Position numbers and translations under genes: made by a program. A DNA stretch of 64,000 nucleotides. Origin: Bradyrhizobium sp. SSBR45G (lineage in GTDB: Bacteria; Pseudomonadota; Alphaproteobacteria; Rhizobiales; Xanthobacteraceae). The notes under the pieces were generated by a model. That model saw only the letters and a program-made list of their open reading frames with translations, was not told the DNA's origin and searched no databases. Of this stretch, positions 8,837-17,964 are shown one piece after another. Where the stretch lies: contig NZ_BSCT01000004.1 in NCBI RefSeq assembly GCF_030159255.1, forward strand, positions 1-64,000. Direction: 5' to 3'. Every line of letters starts with the position of its first letter. Position 1 is the stretch's first letter.

Positions 8837-11521
8837 TCACCCCCGCGCGCCTTCGGATGTGCGGATCTCGGGTCGCATGCTTGGCTTGGCGGCCGCCAGC
8901 AGCTTGCCGATCTCGGGCTTGCAGGCGCCGCAGTTGGTGCCGGCCTTCAAGCGTTGGCCGATGGCGTCGACGCTCGCAGCACCGTTCTGGATCGCCGACG
9001 AAATCTGGTTACGACCAATTCCGAAACAGGAGCAGATGACGGCACCGATGTCGTCTGCGGCCGCCGATGGCTGGCCCGCGAGCAGGGCATTGCGGGCGCT
9101 CGGTGACAACAGCTGCTCGGCAAACAGCCCAATCAGCCACGACCGCGAGCCCAGCCGGTGGTCTGGCGCGACGAAGACGCATCCCTCCAGCCGACCATCC
9201 GATACGGCCGCGTAGCGGAACCGACCGGCGGCAGGGTCGCGATACGCAATCCAATCGATCTCCGGTCCGGCGATCCCAAGCTGTTCGGCGGCCCACTCGC
9301 GCCAACTGGCAGGCCGCTGGTCGAAGGCAAGCTCGAGCCGGAAACACGCACCGATCTTCCCCTGGACCCAGTACTCGTATGGCGGACGGCGGATCTCATG
9401 CCGGCTCAGGATGAAGACGTGCCAGTTCGGCGCATAGGGCTCGGCTTTCACCGGCGTATGCTTCGACTCGGGCTGGCCCGATAGCGGATCGGTCGCGGGA
9501 TTAACCAGTGCGTTGACACGGCCGGCTCCGGCGAATTCCTCGTTCCAGTGCATCGGAACGAACACGCAGCCACGCCGCTGCTCGGCCGAGATCACGACGC
9601 GCGCCACCATCTTGCCCCAGGGGCTGGTAAGCCGCACCAGCGCCTCGTTCTCCAGACCGGCAAGGCGCGCATCCTCGGGATGGAATTCGGCGCAAGGCTC
9701 GAAGATGTGTGCGAGCAGCCGCGCGGATTTTCCCGTCCGCGTCATGGTGTGCCACTGATCGCGAACGCGCCCGGTGTTCAGGACCAGCGGATAGTCGCGG
9801 CTGGTGGCGTTCCGCGCCGGTCGCGGCGTGACGGCCACGAAACGGGCTCTGCGATCCCCGGTGAAGAATTGCCGGTTCTCGAACATCCGCGCCGTGCCGG
9901 TCGGAAAATCCCGCGTCACGGGCCATTGGATCGGCGCCAGCGCCTCATAGGCGCGGCTGTCGAGCGTGCTCAGCGCCGAGATGTCGAAGTCGCGCGCGCC
10001 ATTGTTCTCGAAGCCGGACAGCGCCGCGTGCTCGCGAAAGATCTCGGCGGCGCTGCCATAGTCGAAACCGGCGAATCCCATCCGCTGCGCGACGTCGCAG
10101 ATGATGCGCCAATCCGCGCGCGCCGAGCCTGGTGCGGGCAGGAACGCTCGCTGCCGCGAGATCCGGCGCTCCGAATTGGTCACTGTGCCGTCCTTCTCAC
10201 CCCAGGCGAGCGCGGGCAGCAGGACGTCGGCGTGCCGGTTGGTGTCGGTGTCGCGCATGCAATCGGACGCGACCACGAACGCGCAGCGGTCCAGCGCGGC
10301 ACGAACCCGATCGGCGTCGGGCAGGCTGACCACGGGGTTGGTCGACATGATCCAGACCGCCTTGATGCGCCCATCGGCAATCGCGTCGAACATCTCGACC
10401 GCCTTCAGCCCCGCTTTTGGCGCGACCACCGGTGACCGCCAGAATCGCTTCACCAGCTCGCGGTGCTCGGCATTCTCGATCTCGAGATGCGCGGCGAGCT
10501 GGTTGGCCAGGCCACCCACCTCGCGGCCTCCCATCGCATTGGGCTGGCCGGTCAGCGAGAACGGTCCCATGCCGGGACGGCCGATGCGGCCGGTCAGGAG
10601 ATGGCAGTTGATGATCGAATTGACCTTGTCGACCCCGCTGCTCGATTGATTGATGCCCTGCGAATAGAGCGTGACGACGCGCTCCGTTTTCGCGAACCAT
10701 GAAAAGAACAGCTCGACCGCGCCCTCGCTCAGCCCGCAGGCCGCCGCCGTCTCGGCGACCGTCTGCGGGCCTATGGCCTGCAGCGCCGCTTCGGCGCCGG
10801 TCGTGAAATCGCTGACGAAACCAGCGTCCGCATGGCCGCCTCGCGCGAGATAGGCGAGCAGGCCGTTGAACAACACCGCATCGCTTCCGGACCGCAGCGG
10901 CAAATGCAGGTCGGCGCCTTCGCAGGTCGCGGTCCTCCGCGGATCGATCACGACCAGACGACAGCCGGGATTGCGCGCTTTGGCCGCCAGCATGCGCTGG
11001 TGCAGCACCGGATGGCACCAGGCTGCGTTGGAGCCCACCAGGACCAGCAGGCCGGCCTGCTCCAGGTCCTCGTAGCAGCCCGGGACGGTATCGCTGCCGA
11101 ACGCGCGCTTGTGGCCCGCGACGCTCGACGCCATGCATAGGCGCGAATTGGTGTCGATGTTGGCGGTGCCGACGAAGCCCTTGGCGAGCTTGTTGACGAC
11201 GTAATAGTCCTCCGTCAGCAACTGCCCCGAGACATAGAATGCGACGGCATCGGGGCCGTGGTCGCGGATGATGTCGGTGAACCGGCTCGCAACGAGGTCG
11301 AGCGCCTCATCCCAGGCGGCTGGGCGCCCGTTCACGACCGGCTCGAGCAGACGTCCCCCGAGATCGATCGTTTCCGCGAGCGCCGATCCCTTGCCGCACA
11401 GCCGGCCGAGATTGGCGGGATGCTGCGGATCGCCTCGGACGCTGATGCTGCCCGAAGAATCCCGATCGGCGACGACGCCGCAACCGACGCCGCAATAGGG
11501 GCATGTCGTCCTGACGCTCAT
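8837..11521 (-). CDS. nasA: Assimilatory nitrate reductase, molybdopterin catalytic subunit
   Basis: 894 residues; reduces nitrate to nitrite in the cytoplasm. The N-terminus holds the [4Fe-4S] motif (CPYCGVGCG, fourth Cys in GRLCGKG). Molybdopterin oxidoreductase and dinucleotide-binding domains follow. The C-terminus has a BFD-like [2Fe-2S] module (ICSCFGIG ... NCGACKPE), as in Klebsiella-type NasA. No separate flavin diaphorase subunit is encoded here, so the electron donor is unknown. The start at 11521 lies ten bases after the nirD stop; a longer frame starting at 11575 would overlap nirD and is less likely. It is the last gene of a nirB-nirD-nasA operon read leftwards. Confidence 0.95.
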   Translation of the reverse strand: MSVRTTCPYCGVGCGVVADRDSSGSISVRGDPQHPANLGRLCGKGSALAETIDLGGRLLEPVVNGRPAAWDEALDLVASRFTDIIRDHGPDAVAFYVSGQLLTEDYYVVNKLAKGFVGTANIDTNSRLCMASSVAGHKRAFGSDTVPGCYEDLEQAGLLVLVGSNAAWCHPVLHQRMLAAKARNPGCRLVVIDPRRTATCEGADLHLPLRSGSDAVLFNGLLAYLARGGHADAGFVSDFTTGAEAALQAIGPQTVAETAAACGLSEGAVELFFSWFAKTERVVTLYSQGINQSSSGVDKVNSIINCHLLTGRIGRPGMGPFSLTGQPNAMGGREVGGLANQLAAHLEIENAEHRELVKRFWRSPVVAPKAGLKAVEMFDAIADGRIKAVWIMSTNPVVSLPDADRVRAALDRCAFVVASDCMRDTDTNRHADVLLPALAWGEKDGTVTNSERRISRQRAFLPAPGSARADWRIICDVAQRMGFAGFDYGSAAEIFREHAALSGFENNGARDFDISALSTLDSRAYEALAPIQWPVTRDFPTGTARMFENRQFFTGDRRARFVAVTPRPARNATSRDYPLVLNTGRVRDQWHTMTRTGKSARLLAHIFEPCAEFHPEDARLAGLENEALVRLTSPWGKMVARVVISAEQRRGCVFVPMHWNEEFAGAGRVNALVNPATDPLSGQPESKHTPVKAEPYAPNWHVFILSRHEIRRPPYEYWVQGKIGACFRLELAFDQRPASWREWAAEQLGIAGPEIDWIAYRDPAAGRFRYAAVSDGRLEGCVFVAPDHRLGSRSWLIGLFAEQLLSPSARNALLAGQPSAAADDIGAVICSCFGIGRNQISSAIQNGAASVDAIGQRLKAGTNCGACKPEIGKLLAAAKPSMRPEIRTSEGARG

Positions 11522-11531
11522 GCGATACCGT

Positions 11532-11858
11532 TCAGGCCGCGGCCGTCTGCTGCAGGGACAGCCACACCACGCCATCCTCGACTTTCGCGGGATAGGACGG
11601 CGTGCAGCCCTGGTCGGGTGCCACGGCCTGGCCGGTCGCGAGCTCGATGACGAAATTGTGCAGCGGGCAGGTCACGCGGCGGCCATGGACGATGCCCTGC
11701 GACAACGGGCCTTGCTTGTGCGGACAGCGATCGTCCAGCGCGAAGACCTCGTCGCCATCGGTACGGAAGACTGCGATGTTGCCGCGCGGCGTGCGCACGA
11801 CGCGCGAGCCGAGGTGAGGAATATCGTCGAGAGGGCCGACTTGGAACCAGGGGGTCAT
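11532..11858 (-). CDS. nirD: Nitrite reductase small subunit NirD (Rieske type)
   Basis: 108 residues with a Rieske [2Fe-2S] fold: CPHK around residue 45 and CPLHNF around residue 64 supply the Cys/His ligand pairs. NirD partners NirB in NADH-dependent reduction of nitrite to ammonium. The ATG overlaps the nirB TGA by four bases (ATGA), showing translational coupling. Confidence 0.95.
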   Translation of the reverse strand: MTPWFQVGPLDDIPHLGSRVVRTPRGNIAVFRTDGDEVFALDDRCPHKQGPLSQGIVHGRRVTCPLHNFVIELATGQAVAPDQGCTPSYPAKVEDGVVWLSLQQTAAA

Positions 11859-14314
11859 GCGAGCTCCAATTCAGCCATCGGCGTAAACTCGTTGCGATCG
11901 ACGCCGCGACGGGCGCGGGCCGCCCATGGATCGCTCTGCGAGAATTGCTGCGAATAGGCGAAGCGTTCAAACAGCGCCTTGCGGTTCGTGACGTCGTCGA
12001 CCACCTGCTTGTGGATGTTGTCGAAGCCGACGCGGTCGCACCATTTGTACATTCGTTCCAGGTACCAGCCCTGCTCGCGATAGAGCTGGGTCAGCGCGAC
12101 GATGATCTCGAGCGCCTCGTCCTCGGTCGCCGTCTTGGTCAGGAATTCCGTACCCTTGATGTGCAGGCCGGCGGCGCCGGCAAAATGGATCTCGTAGCCC
12201 GAATCCACGCAGATGACGCCGACATCCTTGCAGGTCGATTCGGCGCAATTGCGCGGGCAGCCGGAGACGGCGAGCTTGACCTTCGCAGGCGTCCACGAGC
12301 CCCACATGAACTTCTCGATCTTGATGCCGAGGCCGGTCGAGTCCTGGGTGCCGAAGCGGCACCATTCCGACCCGACGCAGGTCTTCACGGTGCGCAAACC
12401 CTTGGCGTAGGCGTGGCCGGAGACCATACCCGCCTCGTTGAGATCGGCCCATACCGCCGGAAGATCTTCCTTCTTCACGCCGAGCAGATCGATACGCTGT
12501 CCGCCGGTGACCTTGACGGTCGGGATGTTGAACTTGTCGGCGACATCGGCAATCGCGCGCAATTCGCTCGGCGTGGTCACGCCGCCCCACATCCGCGGCA
12601 CCACGGAGTAGGTGCCGTCCTTCTGGATGTTGGCGTGAACGCGCTCGTTGATGAAGCGAGATTGCTGGTCGTCGCGATACTCGCCGGGCCAGGTCGCGAG
12701 CAGATAGTAGTTCAGGGCCGGCCGGCAGGAATGGCAGCCATTCGGCGTCTTCCAATCCATGAATCGCATGACATCGGGGATCGACTTCAGCTGCTGTTCG
12801 ACGATCACGCGCCGGACGTCGTCATGGCTGTGGTCGGTGCAGGCACAGACCGGCTTCACCTTGGGTGCCGCGGAGTAGTCGCCGCCGAGGGTGAAGGCCA
12901 GAACCTGTTCGACCAGGCCGGTGCAGGAGCCGCATGAGGACGACGCCTTGGTGTGGGCGCGCACATCGTCGAGCGTGAACAGCTTCTTTTCGCTGATCGC
13001 CTGGACGATCGCGCCCTTGCAGACGCCGTTGCAGCCGCAGATTTCGGCGTCGTCGCTCATGGCCGCGATCGAGTTCTGTCCGCCGTGGCCGCCGTCGCCG
13101 AGATGCGCCGAGCCGAACACCAGACGTTCGCGCATGTGCGAGACGTCGGTGCCGTCGCGCATGTGCTGGAAGTACCAGGGCCCGTCGATGGTGTCACCGT
13201 ACAGAACCGTGCCCACGATCTTCTTGTCGCGCAGAATGATCCGCTTGTAGACGCCGCGATTGGCGTCCTGCAGAACGATCTCCTCCTTGTCGGGTCCCGG
13301 CGCAAAGTCGCCGGCCGAGAACAGGTCGATCCCGGTGACTTTCAGCTTGGTCGAGACGACCGATCCGTCATAGGTGGCGAAGCCCTTCATCGCGAGATGA
13401 TTGGCGCAGACCTTCGCCTGGTCGAACAGCGGCGCCACCAGACCATAGGTCTGACGGCGGTGCTGCACGCATTCGCCGACCGCGTAGATCCGACCGTCAT
13501 AGGTCTGCATCGTATCCGAGACCACGATGCCTCGCTCGCAATGCAGCCCGGCCTTCTTTGCCAGTTCGATATTGGGACGAATGCCCACGGCCATCACGAC
13601 GAGATCGGCGGCGACCTCGGTGCCATCGGTGAAGCGCACGCCGCTGACGTGGGTCTCTCCGAGGATGGTCTGCGTCTGCGCCGGCATCTTGAACTCCAGC
13701 CCGCGCTCCTCCAGCGACTTGCGCAGCATGCCGCCGGCAACCGGATCGAGCTGCCGCTCCATCAGCGTATCGAGAAGATGCACGACGGTGACCTTCATGC
13801 CGCGCTTCATCAGGCCGTTGGCGGCCTCGAGGCCGAGCAGGCCGCCGCCGATCACCACCGCATGGCGATGTTGCGTCGAGGCTTCGACCATGTGCTCGAC
13901 GTCTTTGATATCGCGGAAGCCGATGACGCCGGGCAGGGCGGCGCCGGGGACCGGGAGAACGATCGGGTTCGAGCCGGTCGCGATCAGCAACCGATCATAC
14001 GGATAGCGTTCGCCCTGTTCGGTGACGACCTCACAGGTACGGCGATCGATCATGGTGACCGTCTCGCCCTGGTGCAGGGTGATCTGGTTGTCCGCGTACC
14101 ATTGCTCGGTGTTCAGGATGATGTCGTCGACGGTCTTCTCGCCCGCGAGCACCGGCGACAGCAGGATGCGGTTGTAGTTGCCGTAGGGCTCAGCACCGAA
14201 AACGCTGATGTCGTAGAGATCAGGTGCGCGCTCGAGCAGCGCCTCCACCGTGCGAATGCCGGCCATGCCGTTGCCGATCACCACCAGCTTCTGCTTGATC
14301 GTCTTGTCGAGCAT
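11855..14314 (-). CDS. nirB: Nitrite reductase [NAD(P)H] large subunit NirB
   Basis: 819 residues; six-electron reduction of nitrite to ammonium. In order: an FAD/NADH oxidoreductase domain (VVIGNGMAGIRTVE), BFD-like [2Fe-2S] segments (CGCNGVCKGAI and SCGSCTGLVEQVL), a ferredoxin-like half-domain, and the sirohaem/[4Fe-4S] domain with cysteines in TCVGSEWCRFG and SGCPRNCAEST. The ATG at 14314 (MLDKTIKQ) follows a modest AAAGG site; an in-frame upstream extension exists but covers a likely regulatory leader. First gene of the leftward operon. In many bacteria this operon answers to NtrC and a nitrate antitermination system. Confidence 0.96.
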   Translation of the reverse strand: MLDKTIKQKLVVIGNGMAGIRTVEALLERAPDLYDISVFGAEPYGNYNRILLSPVLAGEKTVDDIILNTEQWYADNQITLHQGETVTMIDRRTCEVVTEQGERYPYDRLLIATGSNPIVLPVPGAALPGVIGFRDIKDVEHMVEASTQHRHAVVIGGGLLGLEAANGLMKRGMKVTVVHLLDTLMERQLDPVAGGMLRKSLEERGLEFKMPAQTQTILGETHVSGVRFTDGTEVAADLVVMAVGIRPNIELAKKAGLHCERGIVVSDTMQTYDGRIYAVGECVQHRRQTYGLVAPLFDQAKVCANHLAMKGFATYDGSVVSTKLKVTGIDLFSAGDFAPGPDKEEIVLQDANRGVYKRIILRDKKIVGTVLYGDTIDGPWYFQHMRDGTDVSHMRERLVFGSAHLGDGGHGGQNSIAAMSDDAEICGCNGVCKGAIVQAISEKKLFTLDDVRAHTKASSSCGSCTGLVEQVLAFTLGGDYSAAPKVKPVCACTDHSHDDVRRVIVEQQLKSIPDVMRFMDWKTPNGCHSCRPALNYYLLATWPGEYRDDQQSRFINERVHANIQKDGTYSVVPRMWGGVTTPSELRAIADVADKFNIPTVKVTGGQRIDLLGVKKEDLPAVWADLNEAGMVSGHAYAKGLRTVKTCVGSEWCRFGTQDSTGLGIKIEKFMWGSWTPAKVKLAVSGCPRNCAESTCKDVGVICVDSGYEIHFAGAAGLHIKGTEFLTKTATEDEALEIIVALTQLYREQGWYLERMYKWCDRVGFDNIHKQVVDDVTNRKALFERFAYSQQFSQSDPWAARARRGVDRNEFTPMAELELA

Positions 14315-14407
14315 GGTCTGCCTTTCGAATGCCAACGACATCCAGCGGCGACGCGAACGGGCGTCGGCCCATCGGTCGCTTTGGTCATGTTTGAAATTTG
14401 GGGGGAG

Positions 14408-14447
14408 GCCCAACTGCGGGCAGAGCTGATCGTCGCCAATGACGATC
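14408..14447 (-). promoter_or_regulatory. Candidate ANTAR-type two-hairpin leader of nirB
   Basis: Reading the minus strand, GATCGTC-ATTGGC-GACGATC (14447-14428) is a perfect seven-pair stem with a six-base loop having A first and G fourth, the hallmark of RNA targets of NasR/NasT ANTAR antiterminators. Six bases later GCCC-GCAGTT-GGGC (14421-14408) is another six-base loop with G fourth but not A first. The second hairpin is weak, and no clear T-rich terminator follows before nirB. Confidence 0.4.
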
Positions 14448-14459
14448 GCGAGCCGGTAA

Positions 14460-14475
14460 TTCAAATCTTGTGCCA
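14460..14475 (-). promoter_or_regulatory. Imperfect sigma-54-like element upstream of nirB
   Basis: The minus strand reads TGGCAC-AAGAT-TTGAA, with GG and the -12 position correctly spaced, but GA replaces the usual GC at -12. A start about 12 bases further on would place the hairpin pair at the very beginning of the transcript, which is why it is listed. Confidence 0.3.
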
Positions 14476-14772
14476 TTCATGTCGGCGACGGAAATCGTAA
14501 TAATTCAAGGGGGCGAGCCGTGGCTTGCGCGATGTTTGGTGGCGCCGGCGCTCAAATAGTAGCCGCGGACCGATCAGATTATGTGCATGATCAGCGGGAG
14601 ACGCGGCTGTCGATCGGCGATCGCGCCGGCTTTGGCGGGCGCTCAAAAAGCCATCAGTTTGCGCGCGGTCTAGGCGGGCTTTGCGTTCATGTTGAGCATC
14701 GGCGAGTTTGCCGAACCGGCGCTCGAAGTCTCAAGCGCCGGTACGCGTTGGGAAAAACCTGAGTTGCCAAAG

Positions 14773-14790
14773 TTGGTGCGAAACTTGCTC
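14773..14790 (+). promoter_or_regulatory. Candidate sigma-54 (RpoN) promoter for narK
   Basis: TTGGTGCGAAACTTGCT matches the -24/-12 consensus with GG at 14775-14776 and GC at 14787-14788, exactly ten bases apart, and TTGCT at -12. A transcript would begin near 14800, about 115 bases before the narK ATG. RpoN/NtrC control is usual for nitrate assimilation. Confidence 0.55.
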
Positions 14791-14917
14791 GAAGGCGAGC
14801 AGCATCGGGCGTATCTCAACGACGAGACCGCCGCTCAGCTCACCCGACAATTTGTCCCCCTTTACGCAGCTCCTACCGAGCCTGCTCGCGCGCGCCTGCG
14901 TCACGAGGTTTGAGACC

Positions 14918-16177
14918 ATGAAGCTCGACGACTTCAAGAAGGCCGGTCATTGGCCGACACTGCTGGCTGCTTTCCTCTATTTCGACATCAGCTTCATGGC
15001 CTGGGTCGCACTTGGACCGCTGATCGTCTACGTCGCCCGCGACATGAACCTTGCGGTCAACGAAAAATTCACGCTGGTCGCGATTCCCGTGTTGGCGGGC
15101 GCGCTGCTGCGCGTCCCCATGGGCATTCTGGCCGACATCATCGGCGCCAAGCGCACGGGCGTGATGGCGCAGCTGGTGGTCATGACGGCGACTGCGTGCG
15201 TCGCCTATTTCGGACTCCCCAGCAAGCTGGCAGTTGAGCTCTTCGGCATCGTGCTCGGCATTGGCGGCGCCTCGTTTGCCGTCGCGCTGCCTCAGGCCAG
15301 CCGCTGGTATCCGCCGCAGTATCAGGGCATCGTGATGGGGATCGCAGGGGCCGGAAACATGGGCGTCGTGCTCGACACGCTGCTCGCTCCGACGATCGCC
15401 GAACATTGGGGCTGGCAGGCTGTTTTCGGGGTGCTGCTCATCCCTATGGTCATGGTCCTGATCTACTACATCCTTGCTGCGAAGGATGCGCCCGGTGAAC
15501 GCAAGCCGATCTCGCTCAAAGCCTATGGCGGCCTGCTGCGCGATCCCGACAGCCGCTGGTTCATGTTCTTCTACTTCATCACCTTCGGCGGCTTCGTCGG
15601 CCTCGCTAACGCCCTGCCGCTGTACTTCTCGGTGCAGTACCATGTCTCCGGAGTGGCGGCCGGATTGCTGGTGGCTTTGATTGTCGCTTTCGGCTCCGGT
15701 TTCCGTCCGGTCGGCGGATTGATTGCGGACCGGATCGGTGGCATCCGGTCGCTTTCGATCCTCTTCGGCATCGTCGTCGCCGCCTATGTCGTGATTGCCT
15801 TCATGCCGGAAGGGCCGGCTGCGCCGGCCCAGGCGGGCTGGTCGCTGACGGACATGCCACGCATTGCGTGGATTTCCGTGCTGTTGTTCTCGATCGGCGT
15901 GCTCGCTCTCGGGATGGGCAATGGCGCGGTGTTCCAGCTCATTCCGCTGCGCTTCCGCCACGAGATCGGCCTGATGACCGGCCTCGTCGGCTGTGCAGGC
16001 GGCATCGGCGGGTTCTTCCTCGCCCAGGCGCTCGGCACGGCCAAGGGCATGACCGGCGGATTCGGCGCTGGCTTCCTCTTCTTTGGTCTGCTGGCATTGC
16101 TCGGCTTCGTCGGACTTGCCATGGTCAAGGTCCGTTGGCGCACCACCTGGGGCGCCGTTTCCGGCGCGCGCGTCTGA
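14918..16177 (+). CDS. narK: Nitrate/nitrite transporter, MFS NNP family (NarK/NasA type)
   Basis: 419 residues with about twelve hydrophobic segments, an inner-membrane major facilitator of the nitrate/nitrite porter family. Recognisable parts are the N-terminal WVALGPLIVYVARDM, the loop motif GILADIIGAKR and the nitrate signature with glycines GIAGAGNMGVVLDT. It would import nitrate for NasA and possibly export nitrite. The ATG at 14918 follows a GAGG. It reads away from nirB-nirD-nasA, and the phosphatase/kinase gene starts 38 bases after its stop, so the two probably share a transcript. Confidence 0.94.
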   Translation: MKLDDFKKAGHWPTLLAAFLYFDISFMAWVALGPLIVYVARDMNLAVNEKFTLVAIPVLAGALLRVPMGILADIIGAKRTGVMAQLVVMTATACVAYFGLPSKLAVELFGIVLGIGGASFAVALPQASRWYPPQYQGIVMGIAGAGNMGVVLDTLLAPTIAEHWGWQAVFGVLLIPMVMVLIYYILAAKDAPGERKPISLKAYGGLLRDPDSRWFMFFYFITFGGFVGLANALPLYFSVQYHVSGVAAGLLVALIVAFGSGFRPVGGLIADRIGGIRSLSILFGIVVAAYVVIAFMPEGPAAPAQAGWSLTDMPRIAWISVLLFSIGVLALGMGNGAVFQLIPLRFRHEIGLMTGLVGCAGGIGGFFLAQALGTAKGMTGGFGAGFLFFGLLALLGFVGLAMVKVRWRTTWGAVSGARV

Positions 16178-16215
16178 CCCGACGCGCCGTCGCTCCATAG
16201 GCAAGGTGTTCAGGC

Positions 16216-17928
16216 GTGGCCGGCGCGCATCGCAATCTTCAGGTTCGCGTTGGCTTCGCCAGCGAGACCGGCAAGCGGCCGAACAATGAGGATTATGTCG
16301 GTGCCCGCCTCGGCCTGCAGGGGGCGACGGATCGCGATATCGTTGCCGCCGTCGCCGACGGCGTCGGCGGCCACAAGGGTGGGCGTGAGGCGGCGGAGCT
16401 CGCCGTCCGCGGCTTTATCGACGCCTATGATTCTCTGCCCGAGACGGCGGGCGTGCGAAGCCGTGCCGCGCGTGCGCTGGAAGCGATCAATAGCTGGATT
16501 CATGCGCAGGGCCGCGTCGACCCCGCGTTGCATGGAATGAGCTGCGCCTTCTCCGCGGTGGTGCTGTCGCGGCGAACCTGCCACGTCGTCCACGTCGGGG
16601 ACACTCGCGTCTACCGCCTGAGCGAAGGGCGCCTCGAGCGTCTGACGACCGACCATGTCGCGGGCCGCGCTGACCTTGCCCACATCCTCAACCGAGGCAT
16701 CGGTTTCGAGCAGTTCGCCCGCTTCGACTACACGACGATCGGCATGCGTCAGCACGACCGATTTCTGATCTGCAGCGACGGGATCCACGGCATCCTGCCG
16801 GATTCGCGCCTTCAGGAGATCCTGGCCGAGCGGACTCCCCCGGAGGATTCCGCGCGGGGAATCGTCGCCGCCGCCCTTGCGGCCGGCAGCAACGACAATT
16901 CGACGGCGCTGGTGCTCGACGTCGTCGATCTTCCGCCGGCTGACCGCGACGAGCTCACCGGTTCGATCTCGTCCCTGCCGATCGGCGAGCTGCCTTCGCC
17001 CGGTGACGTGATCGACGGATTCCAGCTCGGCGATATCCTTTCGGATGGCCGCTACAGCCGGCTGTTCAAGGCGATCGATGCGGGGCAGGGCGACCGGGAG
17101 GTCGTCTTGAAATTTCCGCATCCGCGCATCGCGAGCGAAGGTTCGTTCCGCCTGGCGTTCATTCGTGAAGCCTGGGTCGCCGCACGCGTGCGCAGCATCT
17201 GGATCGGCGAGATCATCGAGCTTCCCCTCGAGCGCCAGACCCGGCTCTATTCAGCGATGCCGTTCTACGCGGGGGAGACGCTCGAGCAGCGTCTGAACCG
17301 GCCGCCACGATTGTCGCTCGCCGAGGGCACCGCGATTGCGACCAAGCTCGTGCGCGCGGTGGTGGCGCTGCACCGGGCCGGCATCATCCATCGCGACATC
17401 AAGCCGGACAACGTGATCCTGCTCGAGAACGGCGGCTTGCGCCTGATCGATCTTGGGGTCGCGCGCGTGCCGCGGTTCGAGGACTTTCCGGCCGAGGACA
17501 TTCCGGGCACCCCGAGCTACATGGCTCCGGAGCTGTTTGCCGGCAAGCCGGGCGACGAAGCGTCCGACCTCTTCGCCCTCGGCGTCACCGTCTACCGCAT
17601 GTTCACGCGCTCTTATCCGTTCGGCGAAATCGAGCCGTTCTCGCGCCCGCGCTTCGGCAAGCCGGTGCCGATCTCGCGCTACCGGCCGGAACTGCCGGCC
17701 TGGCTCGACGCCGTGATCGGAAAGGCGTTGAACGTCGATCCCGCGCAGCGCTACGCTGATGCCATCGAATTCGCGCATGAGTTGGAGAACGGCGCATCAT
17801 GGGCAGGTCCGGCGATCGCCAGGCGTCGCTCGCTTCACGACCGCAACCCGCTGTTGTTCTGGAGGATGCTCTGCGCGCTTCAATTCATCATCATCGTCAT
17901 TCTGGCGAGCATGCTGACGCGACATTGA
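16216..17928 (+). CDS. Bifunctional PP2C phosphatase / Ser-Thr protein kinase, membrane-anchored
   Basis: 570 residues. Residues about 8-240 form a PP2C-type metal-dependent phosphatase (NEDYVG; VADGVGGHKGG; VGDTRVYRL; CSDGIHG; SNDNSTALV). Residues about 265-535 form a Hanks-type kinase: ATP lysine K299 in VVLKFPHP, catalytic HRDIKPDNV at about 392, metal-binding DLG (D412) in place of the common DFG, then GTPSYMAPE. A C-terminal helix (about 548-567) anchors it in the membrane with both domains cytoplasmic. GTG start. The same fusion sits beside nirB/nasA genes in Pseudomonas aeruginosa (PA1779-PA1783 region), so a role in controlling nitrate uptake or assimilation is a fair inference; targets are unknown. 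Confidence 0.93.
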   Translation: MAGAHRNLQVRVGFASETGKRPNNEDYVGARLGLQGATDRDIVAAVADGVGGHKGGREAAELAVRGFIDAYDSLPETAGVRSRAARALEAINSWIHAQGRVDPALHGMSCAFSAVVLSRRTCHVVHVGDTRVYRLSEGRLERLTTDHVAGRADLAHILNRGIGFEQFARFDYTTIGMRQHDRFLICSDGIHGILPDSRLQEILAERTPPEDSARGIVAAALAAGSNDNSTALVLDVVDLPPADRDELTGSISSLPIGELPSPGDVIDGFQLGDILSDGRYSRLFKAIDAGQGDREVVLKFPHPRIASEGSFRLAFIREAWVAARVRSIWIGEIIELPLERQTRLYSAMPFYAGETLEQRLNRPPRLSLAEGTAIATKLVRAVVALHRAGIIHRDIKPDNVILLENGGLRLIDLGVARVPRFEDFPAEDIPGTPSYMAPELFAGKPGDEASDLFALGVTVYRMFTRSYPFGEIEPFSRPRFGKPVPISRYRPELPAWLDAVIGKALNVDPAQRYADAIEFAHELENGASWAGPAIARRRSLHDRNPLLFWRMLCALQFIIIVILASMLTRH

Positions 17929-17964
17929 TCGGGCGACGTACGACCGCCCAAATAGGTATTCGCG

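Larger units (their letters stand above)
14315..14917. other. Divergent regulatory region between nirB and narK
   Basis: About 600 bases between divergent nitrate operons. On the minus strand it holds a weak sigma-54-like element (14460-14475) followed by two small hairpins (14408-14447). On the plus strand it holds a good sigma-54 element (14773-14790). No gene is firmly supported; a 74-codon open frame ending at 14913 lacks a ribosome-binding site and contains the sigma-54 element. Confidence 0.6.

Noticed and set aside
14785..14827. Two small hairpins downstream of the narK sigma-54 element resembling an ANTAR leader (second loop AACGAC)
   Set aside because: The first hairpin overlaps the -12 element and so would not be transcribed, and the second stem has only four pairs.
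14689..14913. A 74-codon open frame just before narK
   Set aside because: No ribosome-binding site, no recognised domain, and it contains a good sigma-54 promoter element; kept only as a remote possibility.
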